DNA of 64,000 nt from the NCBI GenBank assembly GCA_019423745.1, contig JAHZAV010000010.1:21930-85929 (forward strand), written 5' to 3'. Below the pieces are notes generated by a model that was not told where the DNA came from, searched no databases, and saw nothing but the letters and a program-made list of their open reading frames with translations. This document shows, piece by piece, positions 40,146-48,553 of this stretch; the first letter of the stretch is position 1, and each line of letters begins with the position of its first letter. The position numbers were made by a program, and so were the translations under genes. This stretch comes from Lachnospiraceae bacterium. Its GTDB lineage: Bacteria; Bacillota; Clostridia; Lachnospirales; Lachnospiraceae.

Positions 40146-40730
40146 ATGGAAGATAAACGAATCACAAAAACAAAAAAGAATTTAAAAAATATGTTAATCG
40201 CTATGCTGGCAGAGCGGCCTTTTGAAAAAATTTCTATTACTGAACTTTGCAGCCGTGCAGAAATCAGCAGAATTACTTTTTATTCCCATTACAGCGATAA
40301 ATATGCTCTCGTAGATGAAATATTTCAGGATATGGTAGAACTTGGTACAAAAGAATATGAAAAAAAGCAAAATGAAACAAATTCTGGCCGTAATGAAATA
40401 AAAAGTTATTGTAATATTCTGGATACAATTATGGAACTGTATTATGGGCATTTCGACTTTTTCCATCATACAGCCCCTGATAAAAACCCCTACCTTGCTT
40501 TTGCCTTTTATAATATTGTACTGGAAACGGTGGAGAGACATACGAGACGTATGGAACCACGCACCCATCTGAAATATTCTGCTAAAAAGATTGCAGGATT
40601 TCTTTGCTATGGAATGATTGGTTTTATTAACGAAAGCCACGAGGAAAAAGTCCCAGTGGCTCAGATACGGGAAGATGCAAAAAGTTTATTGGTGGGAGTC
40701 CTTAGTTCCAAAGCGCTGATTCGTCTGTAG
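40146..40730 (+). CDS. TetR-family transcriptional regulator
   Basis: A 194-residue regulator. The N-terminal TetR HTH is clear: TKKNLKNMLIAMLAERPFEKISITELCSRAEISRITFYSHYSDK spans residues about 8-51. The remaining helical domain would bind a ligand and dimerise. It is divergent from degV with a perfect palindrome between them, so degV is the obvious target; autoregulation is possible because a TTGACA (40093-40098) for this gene also lies close to the operator. The ligand may be a fatty acid or acyl-CoA, given the function of DegV proteins, but this is inference. Confidence 0.9.
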   Translation: MEDKRITKTKKNLKNMLIAMLAERPFEKISITELCSRAEISRITFYSHYSDKYALVDEIFQDMVELGTKEYEKKQNETNSGRNEIKSYCNILDTIMELYYGHFDFFHHTAPDKNPYLAFAFYNIVLETVERHTRRMEPRTHLKYSAKKIAGFLCYGMIGFINESHEEKVPVAQIREDAKSLLVGVLSSKALIRL

Positions 40731-40775
40731 AGCAGCAGGTGTTTTGCAGTCTTGTCCTGCCTTAAGAAAAAAATA

Positions 40776-40804
40776 TTGTACAAAGACAAAAAGTCCGATA
40801 TAAT
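40776..40804 (+). promoter_or_regulatory. promoter of scpA-scpB
   Basis: TTGTAC (40776-40781), a 17-base spacer and TATAAT (40799-40804), 29 bases before the scpA start. Confidence 0.75.
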
Positions 40805-40833
40805 AGGATAGTTAGAAAAAGGGCGGAGGATTT

Positions 40834-41586
40834 ATGGGTATACCGGTTAAGCTTCAGGTGTTTGAAGGTCCGCTTGACCTTCTCCTGCATCTGATTGATA
40901 AAAATAAAATTGATATCTATGACATACCGATTGTAGAGATTACAAATCAATATATGGAATATATTCAAGCTATGGAAAAGGAAGACCTTAATGTTATGAG
41001 TGAATTCCTTCTCATGGCTGCTACGCTTCTGGATATAAAATGCCGTATGCTGCTGCCGAAAGAGATTAATGAAGAGGGACAGGAGGAAGACCCCAGACAG
41101 GAACTGGTTGAACAACTTCTCCAGTACAAAATGTATAAATATATGTCTTATGAGCTTCGTGACAGACAAGTGGAGGGGGAAAGGGCACTGTACCGAGAAG
41201 CGGATATTCCGGAAGAAGTTCAAAGTTATGTGGAGCCGGTGGATTTGGATGAGCTTTTGAAAGATTTGACCTTAGCCAAGTTAAATCGCATATTTAAAGA
41301 TGTTATGCGCAGGCAAGATGAGAAAATTGACCCAATACGAAGCAGTTTTGGAAAGATAGAAAAAGAAGAAGTGTCACTTCCGGAAAAACTGGATTATGTG
41401 GAAGAATATGCGGAAAAACATGCCACATTTAGTTTTAGGCAGCTTTTGATGAAACAAAGATCAAAAGTGCAGCTTGTGGTGACATTTCTGGCTGTTTTGG
41501 AATTAATGAAAACCGGAAAAATAAAAATAGAACAGAAACAGCCATTTGATGATATTTTTATTACATCGATGGTATGTCAGCAGTAA
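40834..41586 (+). CDS. scpA: segregation and condensation protein A
   Basis: A 250-residue kleisin of the SMC-ScpAB condensin. The N-terminal SMC-neck-binding domain starts KLQVFEGPLDLLLHLIDKNK and continues IDIYDIPIVEITNQY, the best conserved part of ScpA. A charged middle segment binds ScpB, and the C-terminal winged helix (about 180-245, FRQLLMKQRSKVQLVVTFLA) contacts the SMC head. scpB follows after 28 bases. The smc gene is elsewhere. Confidence 0.96.
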   Translation: MGIPVKLQVFEGPLDLLLHLIDKNKIDIYDIPIVEITNQYMEYIQAMEKEDLNVMSEFLLMAATLLDIKCRMLLPKEINEEGQEEDPRQELVEQLLQYKMYKYMSYELRDRQVEGERALYREADIPEEVQSYVEPVDLDELLKDLTLAKLNRIFKDVMRRQDEKIDPIRSSFGKIEKEEVSLPEKLDYVEEYAEKHATFSFRQLLMKQRSKVQLVVTFLAVLELMKTGKIKIEQKQPFDDIFITSMVCQQ

Positions 41587-41614
41587 GGCTGAGGATAGAA
41601 AGGGAAGTATAAAA

Positions 41615-42184
41615 GTGGAAATCAGCAAATTGGAAGGGATTATAGAGGCCATTCTTTTTACAATGGGAGATTCAGTGGAGTTGTCCAGAATCGCAGCGGC
41701 CATTGAACATGATGAGGAAACCACGCGCAAAATAATACATAATATGATGGATAAATATGAGGCGTCTGACCGGGGAATACGTATTATAGAGCTGGAGGAC
41801 TCATTTCAAATGTGTACAAAGACAGATATGTATGAATATTTGATTCGGGTGGCAAAACAGCCTAAAAAATATATACTGACAGATGTACAGCTGGAGACTT
41901 TATCTATTATTGCTTATAAACAGCCAGTAACTAAATTAGAAATAGAAAAAATAAGAGGAGTGAAGTCCGATCATGCGGTAAATCGTCTCATAGAGTATAA
42001 TCTTGTATGTGAGGTGGGCAGAATGGATGCTCCTGGACGTCCCCTTCTTTTTGGAACGACAGAGGAGTTCCTTAGAAGATTTAGTATTCATTCTCTGGAG
42101 GAACTGCCAAGTCTTAATTCAGAGCAGATGGAAAATTTTAAACACGAGGCAGAAGAAGAGGCACAGATGAAACTGGATATTTAA
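41615..42184 (+). CDS. scpB: segregation and condensation protein B
   Basis: A 189-residue partner of ScpA with two winged-helix domains. The start is GTG 41615, 6 bases after AAAGGGAAG; the longer frame from 41546 overlaps scpA and is not conserved. The first domain starts MEISKLEGIIEAILFTMGD, and the second has TLSIIAYKQPVTKLEIEKIR and RGVKSDHAVNRLIE, the usual ScpB signature. Length is normal for the family. Confidence 0.96.
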   Translation: MEISKLEGIIEAILFTMGDSVELSRIAAAIEHDEETTRKIIHNMMDKYEASDRGIRIIELEDSFQMCTKTDMYEYLIRVAKQPKKYILTDVQLETLSIIAYKQPVTKLEIEKIRGVKSDHAVNRLIEYNLVCEVGRMDAPGRPLLFGTTEEFLRRFSIHSLEELPSLNSEQMENFKHEAEEEAQMKLDI

Positions 42185-42259
42185 TTCGGATTCGGAATAT
42201 TGAGAGTTGCAGGCACATAGACTGAAAAATAAAGATAAGAAGATCTGGTGTGACTGTAA

Positions 42260-43465
42260 ATGGTGAAAGTAAAATATAAAAAGAGATTGTCAATGGCAGT
42301 TCTTATTCTGGTAGTTTTCTTTGCTCCATTGAAGGCAAAGGCAGGCGAAACTCCTGAAGAACTGTCACAACTATACGCCCGGTCAGCAGTTTTAATGGAT
42401 GCTGACAGTGGGCGTGTTTTATTTGGTAAGGAAGTGGAAACCATTCGCCCCATGGCAAGTACAACAAAAATTATGACTTGTATTCTTATTTTGGAATCTG
42501 ATATGGAAGAGGTATGTACGGTGTCAGAAAATGCAGCGACACAGCCCCAGGTGCGGCTTGGTGTAAAAGAAGGAGAGCTGTACCGTACAAAAGATCTTCT
42601 TTATTCTTTGATGCTGGAATCTCATAATGACAGTGCTGTGATTTTGGCAGAAAACCAGGCGGGAACAGTAGAGAATTTTGCTAATCAGATGAATAAAAAA
42701 GCGAAAGAAATTGGCTGCAAAAGTACGCATTTTGTTACGCCCAATGGTTTAGACGGAAAAGATGAAGAAGGAATCCATGGCACAACAGCGAAAGATCTTG
42801 CCCGTATTATGCGGTATTGTATTCAAATTTCTCCTGAAAGAGAAGAATTTTTAGAGATTACCAGAACAGAACAGTGGCAGTTTACAGATGAATCTGGAAA
42901 GAGATCTTTCACTTGCTCAAATCACAATGCTTTTCTTAATATGATGGATGGAGCTTTGACCGGAAAGACTGGTTTTACAGCAGATGCAGGATATTGCTAC
43001 GTGGGTGCGCTTAAACGAGAGGGAAGGACATTTATTGTAGCGTTACTTGCATGCGGTTGGCCGAATAACAAAAATTATAAATGGTCAGATACAAAAAAAC
43101 TGATGCAGTATGGGATTGATCATTATCGGTATCAAGAGATAGAGACAGAAAAAGAGCTTCCAGCTTTGGAGGTTAGAAACAGTGTACCGGATGAGGGGAT
43201 TAAAGGCGAGACGCAGGTTGAACTATATGTAAAAAGTAATAATATGAAACTTTTAATGTCGAAAGACGAAAAAGTAAAAACTGTTCTTAAACTGCCGCGC
43301 TATCTGGATGCACCTGTTGAAAAGGGAGAGAAAGTTGGAAACATTCAATATATTGTTAATGATTTTCTGGTATCTTGTGATGGAATATATGCTAAGAAAT
43401 CTGTCTTAGAGCGGAAATTTACATGGTGTTTCCAGAAGATAGCGGAAAGCTTTTTTATGACATAG
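42260..43465 (+). CDS. D-alanyl-D-alanine carboxypeptidase (second paralogue)
   Basis: A 401-residue S11 peptidase. The signal peptide is residues 1-28 (KRLSMAVLILVVFFAPLKAKA). Motifs: SxxK in MASTTKIMT, SxN in LESHNDSAVI, KTG in LTGKTGFTADAG. The C-terminal domain continues to a basic, amphipathic tail (ERKFTWCFQKIAESFF). The gene follows scpAB after 75 bases, an order also seen near dacF/scpAB regions of other Firmicutes. It may be expressed in sporulation, but no sigma-F site was clear. Confidence 0.93.
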   Translation: MVKVKYKKRLSMAVLILVVFFAPLKAKAGETPEELSQLYARSAVLMDADSGRVLFGKEVETIRPMASTTKIMTCILILESDMEEVCTVSENAATQPQVRLGVKEGELYRTKDLLYSLMLESHNDSAVILAENQAGTVENFANQMNKKAKEIGCKSTHFVTPNGLDGKDEEGIHGTTAKDLARIMRYCIQISPEREEFLEITRTEQWQFTDESGKRSFTCSNHNAFLNMMDGALTGKTGFTADAGYCYVGALKREGRTFIVALLACGWPNNKNYKWSDTKKLMQYGIDHYRYQEIETEKELPALEVRNSVPDEGIKGETQVELYVKSNNMKLLMSKDEKVKTVLKLPRYLDAPVEKGEKVGNIQYIVNDFLVSCDGIYAKKSVLERKFTWCFQKIAESFFMT

Positions 43466-43634
43466 GTATTGTGGAGTGGAAATACACTTTGCGAATATTA
43501 AAATATATCAATAAAAATGATTAAAATTGTCACTTTTATTTTGGGAATATGTGTGTTAGGATAAACAGGTATTAAAAAAAGACAAGAAAGTTGATTAATA
43601 TTTAACTTTTGAAGATAGCAAGGGAGATGGCAAA

Positions 43635-45623
43635 ATGAAAAATTATGAAAAATATGAACGGCAGTATTTTATGCCGCCGGAAATAACATATGATTGGGTG
43701 AAAAAAGAGTACATTGACCGACCGCCGGTTTGGTGCAGTGTGGATCTTAGAGATGGAAATCAGGCTTTGATTGAGCCAATGAGCTTAGATGAAAAACTGG
43801 AATTTTTTGAGCTTCTTGTAAAGGTTGGATTTAAAGAAATTGAAGTGGGATTTCCGGCAGCATCCGAGACGGAATACCGTTTTATGAGAACCTTAATTGA
43901 GCGAAATATGATTCCTGATGATGTGACAGTTCAAGTCCTGACACAGGCAAGAGAACATATTATTAAAAAAACATTTGAAGCTGTTAAAGGCGCGCCTCAC
44001 GCGGTGATTCATCTTTATAATTCCACATCTGTTGCACAGAGAGAACAGGTGTTTAAAAAAGACAAAGAACAGATTAAAAAGATTGCGATAGACGGGGCTA
44101 AACTTTTGAAAAAACTGGCGGATGAGACAGAAGGTAACTTTACCTTTGAATATAGCCCGGAGAGTTTTTCAGGCACAGAAGTTGAATATGCTGTAGAGGT
44201 GTGCAATGCGGTTCTGGATGTTTGGAATCCACAGGCTGATAATAAGGCTATTATTAATATACCAACTACTGTAGAAAATGCTATGCCTCATGTATTTGCT
44301 TCGCAGTTGGAATATGTACATAAACACCTTGCTTACAGAGAGAATGTGGTGCTCTCTCTTCATCCGCACAATGACAGAGGATGCGGAGTCGCAACAGCGG
44401 AACTGGGTATTCTGGCAGGAGCAGATCGGATTGAGGGGACACTGTTTGGAAATGGTGAGAGAACAGGAAATGTTGATATTATTACGCTGGGAATGAATAT
44501 GTTTTCTCACGGAGTGGATCCCTGTCTTGATTTTTCTAATATGGAGGCAATTAAAGAGACCTATGAGCGGCTGACACGAATGACGGTTGATGTTCGCCAG
44601 CCTTATGCAGGAGAACTGGTATTTACTGCTTTTTCAGGATCTCATCAGGATGCGATTGCAAAGGGAATGGCATGGAGAGATGAGAAGAAGTGTGCGGTAT
44701 GGACGGTACCATATCTACCAATTGATCCACAGGACGTGGGAAGAAAATATGATTCAGATGTGATTCGTATTAATAGCCAATCCGGAAAAGGCGGTGTAAA
44801 CTATATTCTGAAACAGAGCTATGGTATTAACCTTCCAGAAAAAATGCGTGAAGAAGTAGGGTATCTGGTAAAGGGAGTATCAGATAAAGCTCATAAGGAA
44901 CTGACACCGGAGTGGATTTATCAGATCTTTACAGATAATTATGTGAATGCGAAGACTGTATTTTCTATAGATGAGTGTCATTTTCATCAGGCAGACGGAA
45001 TTATTGCCGATGCTACCATCCATCATGGAAAAGATGAAAGAGTTGTGACAGCATCAGGAAATGGACGTCTTGATGCGGTAAGTAATGCCATTAAACAGTA
45101 TTTTAATATAAGTTATGAGCTGACGTTTTATGAGGAGCATTCTCTGACAAGAGGTTCTTCTTCAAAGGCAGTTGCTTATGTGGGAATTATCGCCCACGGA
45201 AAGACATGTTGGGGAGTTGGAATTGATTCGGATATTATCAGTGCTTCCATTGAGGCATTAATCGTAGCAGTCAATAAAATCGAAGAAATCGGTAGCGCAG
45301 ATCCATGCAAAGATGCAAGAATGATCGAGATTATGAACTATCTGCAGGCGAATTACATAGATGTTACGCTGGATGATCTGGCGGAGAAATTTTTCCTTTC
45401 CAAACCCTATCTTTCCAAATATATTAAAGAGAAGTCAGGAATGACATTTGGAGAATTGGTAAAAAAAATACGGTTGAAAAAGGCTAGAGCAATGCTTAAA
45501 AGCAGCAGTATGACTGTGGAAAATATTGCGTTGTCTGTCGGGTATCAGAACGTAGAACATTTTAACAGATTATTTAAGAAAGCGTATGATATGACCCCAG
45601 TACAATTCAGAAATCAGAAATAA
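43635..45623 (+). CDS. leuA: 2-isopropylmalate synthase fused to an AraC-type DNA-binding domain
   Basis: A 662-residue fusion. Residues 1-450 are a type 2 LeuA catalytic barrel: VDLRDGNQAL (Arg39, Asp40), SLHPHNDRGCG (His243, His245) and LFGNGERTGNVD. Residues about 455-558 form the leucine-binding regulatory domain (HGKDERVVTASGNGRLDAVS, LTRGSSSKAVAYVGI). Residues 560-662 are a complete AraC/XylS double HTH: VTLDDLAEKFFLSKPYLSKY and then IALSVGYQNVEHFNRLFKK with MTPVQFR. The frame is uninterrupted through the junction near 45312. Ordinary LeuA ends at the regulatory domain. The protein may be an enzyme that also binds DNA under leucine control. No other leu gene is adjacent. SD AAGGGAG. Confidence 0.92.
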   Translation: MKNYEKYERQYFMPPEITYDWVKKEYIDRPPVWCSVDLRDGNQALIEPMSLDEKLEFFELLVKVGFKEIEVGFPAASETEYRFMRTLIERNMIPDDVTVQVLTQAREHIIKKTFEAVKGAPHAVIHLYNSTSVAQREQVFKKDKEQIKKIAIDGAKLLKKLADETEGNFTFEYSPESFSGTEVEYAVEVCNAVLDVWNPQADNKAIINIPTTVENAMPHVFASQLEYVHKHLAYRENVVLSLHPHNDRGCGVATAELGILAGADRIEGTLFGNGERTGNVDIITLGMNMFSHGVDPCLDFSNMEAIKETYERLTRMTVDVRQPYAGELVFTAFSGSHQDAIAKGMAWRDEKKCAVWTVPYLPIDPQDVGRKYDSDVIRINSQSGKGGVNYILKQSYGINLPEKMREEVGYLVKGVSDKAHKELTPEWIYQIFTDNYVNAKTVFSIDECHFHQADGIIADATIHHGKDERVVTASGNGRLDAVSNAIKQYFNISYELTFYEEHSLTRGSSSKAVAYVGIIAHGKTCWGVGIDSDIISASIEALIVAVNKIEEIGSADPCKDARMIEIMNYLQANYIDVTLDDLAEKFFLSKPYLSKYIKEKSGMTFGELVKKIRLKKARAMLKSSSMTVENIALSVGYQNVEHFNRLFKKAYDMTPVQFRNQK

Positions 45624-45633
45624 CGCAAAAGGA

Positions 45634-45676
45634 GAAAGACCTTGAAAGACGGAGAAACTTTTAAGGTCTTTCTTTA
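45634..45676 (+). terminator. terminator after leuA
   Basis: GAAAGACCTT (45634-45643) pairs with AAGGTCTTTC (45663-45672), followed by TTTATT. Confidence 0.85.
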
Positions 45677-45709
45677 TTGGTAATTTTTTAACAAAATTGT
45701 CAAAAACAG

Positions 45710-45738
45710 TTGAATAATAACTGGAAAAAATATATAAT
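45710..45738 (+). promoter_or_regulatory. promoter of the decarboxylase cluster
   Basis: TTGAAT (45710-45715), a 17-base spacer and TATAAT (45733-45738). The leader of about 110 bases can form a small stem (AATCGGCTAT with ATAGGCTGATT, near 45771-45797). Confidence 0.68.
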
Positions 45739-45856
45739 ATAATCGGCAGAAATTTTGGTTTAGCTTTTGCAATCGGCTATCCTGTATATAGGCTGATTTA
45801 ATGATATGCAATAGAAAAACCTGATTTGAATATCTAAGAAAATGGAGGGCTAGGTT

Positions 45857-47296
45857 ATGAGCAACATGGCAACAGAAAATGCAGCAAGTCAGAGAATTGC
45901 TTCCCTACTTGATGCAGGCAGCTTTGTTGAAATCGGCGGCGGTGTGACTGCCAGAGCAACTGATTTCAACATGCAAGAAACAGAAACTCCGGGAGATGGC
46001 GTCATTACCGGTTACGGAGTTATTGACGGCAATCTGGTGTATGTTTACAGCCAGGATGCGTCGGTGCTGGGGGGATCAATCGGAGAAATGCATGCGAAAA
46101 AGATCGCGGCGCTTTATGACATGGCAATGAAAATGGGCGCACCGGTTATCGGATTGATTGACTGTTCTGGAATTCGTCTTCAGGAAGCAACAGATGCGCT
46201 GGACGGATTTGGAAAACTTTATATGAAACAGGCGATGGCATCTGGAGTTGTTCCACAGATTACAGCAATTTTTGGAAACTGTGGCGGCGGTTTAGCTGTA
46301 ATTCCGGCATTAACAGATTTTACATTTATGGAAACGGAACATGCAAAATTATTTGTTAATTCTCCGAATGCAATTCCAGGAAATACAGTTCAGAAGTGTG
46401 ATACTGCTTCTGCTGAATTTCAGAGTAGTGAGGCTGGTCTTGTGGATGGAACAGGAACAGAGGAAGAGATTCTCTCAGACATCCGGACTTTGATCTGCAT
46501 GCTGCCGTGCAATAATGAAGAGGATGCATCTTATGATGAATGTACTGATGACCTGAATCGTCTGTGCGAGGATATTGAAAATGCTGCAGAAGATACCGCA
46601 ATTGCTCTGTCCTCCATTTCTGACAATGGTACCTTTTTTGAGGTGAAGAAAGATTATGCAAAAGATATGGTAACAGGCTTTATCCGTCTTAATGGGATGA
46701 CTGTCGGAGCAGTGGCAAATCGTTGTAAAGTATATAATGAGGAAGCAGAAGTGACAGCAGAATTTGATGGTTCTTTGACCGCATCAGGTGCAGGAAAAGC
46801 AGCAGATTTTGTGAGATTCTGTGATGCCTTTAATATTCCGGTTCTTACACTTACAAATGTGACAGGCTTTGAAGCGTCAAAATGCGGAGAAAAAACTTTG
46901 GCTGCACAGACTGCAAAACTTACTTATGCATTTGCTGATGCTACTGTACCTAAGGTAAATGTAATCGTCGGCAAAGCTTACGGAAGTGCATATGTTGCAA
47001 TGAATAGTAAATCTATTGGAGCAGATATGGTATATGCATGGCCGGAAGCAGAAATTGGTATGATGGATGCAGATCTGGCGGCGAAAATTATGTATGCAGA
47101 TGCCGATGCACAGACACAGAGGGAAAAAGCAGAAGCATATCGTCAACTTCAGTCTAGTCCGGCTTCAGCAGCAGGACGTGGTTATGTAGATGCGGTGATT
47201 CAACCGGCTGATACAAGAAAATATGTTATTGGAGCATTTGAAATGCTTTTTACAAAGAGAGAGGATCGTCCGGCAAAGAAACATGGAACAGTTTAG
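45857..47296 (+). CDS. carboxyltransferase subunit (MmdA/PccB-like) of a biotin-dependent decarboxylase
   Basis: A 479-residue crotonase-fold carboxyltransferase. N half: GDGVITGYGVIDGNLVYVYS, then ASVLGGSIGEMHAKKIAALY and IDCSGIRLQEATDAL. The oxyanion region reads GNCGGGLAVIPALTDF, where MmdA and PccB usually have GPCAGGAVYSPA. C half: NVTGFEASKCGEK and GADMVYAWPEAEIGMM. It would move CO2 between an acyl-CoA and the biotin protein encoded two genes downstream. The acyl-CoA cannot be fixed: methylmalonyl-, malonyl- or glutaconyl-CoA are possible, and the divergent active-site loop argues for caution. Confidence 0.85.
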   Translation: MSNMATENAASQRIASLLDAGSFVEIGGGVTARATDFNMQETETPGDGVITGYGVIDGNLVYVYSQDASVLGGSIGEMHAKKIAALYDMAMKMGAPVIGLIDCSGIRLQEATDALDGFGKLYMKQAMASGVVPQITAIFGNCGGGLAVIPALTDFTFMETEHAKLFVNSPNAIPGNTVQKCDTASAEFQSSEAGLVDGTGTEEEILSDIRTLICMLPCNNEEDASYDECTDDLNRLCEDIENAAEDTAIALSSISDNGTFFEVKKDYAKDMVTGFIRLNGMTVGAVANRCKVYNEEAEVTAEFDGSLTASGAGKAADFVRFCDAFNIPVLTLTNVTGFEASKCGEKTLAAQTAKLTYAFADATVPKVNVIVGKAYGSAYVAMNSKSIGADMVYAWPEAEIGMMDADLAAKIMYADADAQTQREKAEAYRQLQSSPASAAGRGYVDAVIQPADTRKYVIGAFEMLFTKREDRPAKKHGTV

Positions 47297-47310
47297 TGAG
47301 GTGAGACAAA

Positions 47311-48102
47311 TTGAAGAAAAAAATTAGCTTATTAATATGCATGCTTGCAACTGTATTTGTCATGGCCGGATGTAGCAGTCAGGATACAAACATGAAATAT
47401 GACCAGGCTAATATAGAAGCAGCTACTGAGTTCCTGATTTCTTATTGCTCCAGTGCAGATGAGGCTACAGTGGAACAGTGGAACAGCCTGACAGATGAGC
47501 AGCTGGAAATCCAGCTCTTACAGTCAGGATATCCTTACACGCCAGATAGTTTCCTGGGTTCAATGGAGGCATGGAAAGCGGGAGTAGAAGAGTGTGGAGC
47601 TTATATAGGACACGGTGATTTCACTTATGAAGAATCCAATAATCAGCTTTCTGTTACAACGACGGCAGAATTTGAAGATCGCAATGCAGAGCTGGAAGTA
47701 ATCTACAAAGCAGATCTTAGAGGGAATCTTCAGTTGGACAGCTTGACTGTGAGCGGAAAATATTCGATGGGAGAAATTTTACAAAAGGCAGGACTTAATA
47801 CACTGCTTGGTATGGGAACAGTATTTATTGTATTGATTCTTATTTCCATAATTATTTCTCTATTGAAATACATTCCAAAACTTCAGGCAGTTTTTGCAAA
47901 GAAAGAGGAGCCCCAGAGAATGGCTGAACCGGTAGCTGAAGAGCCGGTTGTGGAAGCTATTATGGAAGAAGCAGCGGAAGATGATACAGAACTTGTAGCA
48001 GTTATTGCAGCAGCGATTGCAGCATATGAAGGCACAAGCACAGATGGTTTTGTGGTGAGAAGTATTCGTCGCCGCAAATCAAACAAATGGAATGGAAGAT
48101 AA
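47311..48102 (+). CDS. OadG-family (gamma) subunit with lipoprotein N-terminus
   Basis: A 263-residue subunit. The start is a TTG at 47311, with GAGGTGAG as SD. The N-terminus is a signal peptide with lipobox VMAGC, so residues 22-165 should lie outside the cell, lipid-anchored. A transmembrane helix (GMGTVFIVLILISIIISLL, about 168-190) precedes an acidic cytosolic tail and the OadG-like ending DTELVAVIAAAIAAYEG, then FVVRSIRRRKSNKW. Classical OadG is about 80-100 residues with only the helix and tail, so the extracellular domain is an addition. The tail probably joins the carboxyltransferase to the membrane pump. Confidence 0.83.
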   Translation: MKKKISLLICMLATVFVMAGCSSQDTNMKYDQANIEAATEFLISYCSSADEATVEQWNSLTDEQLEIQLLQSGYPYTPDSFLGSMEAWKAGVEECGAYIGHGDFTYEESNNQLSVTTTAEFEDRNAELEVIYKADLRGNLQLDSLTVSGKYSMGEILQKAGLNTLLGMGTVFIVLILISIIISLLKYIPKLQAVFAKKEEPQRMAEPVAEEPVVEAIMEEAAEDDTELVAVIAAAIAAYEGTSTDGFVVRSIRRRKSNKWNGR

Positions 48103-48123
48103 CCGGATCAGGAGGATATAAAA

Positions 48124-48498
48124 ATGAAAAATTACACAATTACTGTGAATGGAAATGTATATGATGTAACTGTAGAAGAAAATGCAGGTGGCGTGGCACC
48201 AGTTCAGGCTGCAGCCCCGGCTCCTAAAGCACCGGCAGCGCCAAAGGCAGCACCAAAGGCAGCTGCAAAAGCGGCAGGAGCAGGATCTGTTCAGGTGAAG
48301 GCAGGAGCAGCAGGAAAAGTATTTAAACTTGAAGCCAGTGTGGGACAGAGCGTAAAGAAGGGAGATCCTGTCGTAATTATCGAAGCAATGAAGATGGAAA
48401 TCCCGGTTGTGGCACCAGAAGATGGAACAGTTGCAAGTATCGATGTTGCTGTTGGTGATGCAATTGAAGCAGGAGCAGTGCTGGCTACCTTGAACTAG
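48124..48498 (+). CDS. biotin carrier protein of the decarboxylase
   Basis: A 124-residue biotin carboxyl carrier protein. A short N-terminal strand region (YTITVNGNVYDVTVEENAGG) leads into an Ala/Pro/Lys-rich flexible linker (about 30-58) and a biotinyl-lipoyl fold with the biotinylated lysine in EAMKMEIP. This is the same design as the gamma/delta subunits of methylmalonyl-CoA and glutaconyl-CoA decarboxylases. Both carboxyltransferases of the cluster could use it. SD AGGAGG. Confidence 0.95.
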   Translation: MKNYTITVNGNVYDVTVEENAGGVAPVQAAAPAPKAPAAPKAAPKAAAKAAGAGSVQVKAGAAGKVFKLEASVGQSVKKGDPVVIIEAMKMEIPVVAPEDGTVASIDVAVGDAIEAGAVLATLN

Positions 48499-48553
48499 GC
48501 AGTATATGTGAGCACTGCAGAGGTACTTTTGAAACACGACTGGAGGTTAAAAA

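Noticed and set aside
43466..43634. T-box or leader-peptide attenuator for leuA
   Set aside because: No T-box sequence, no run of leucine codons and no terminator pair were found in these 169 bases.
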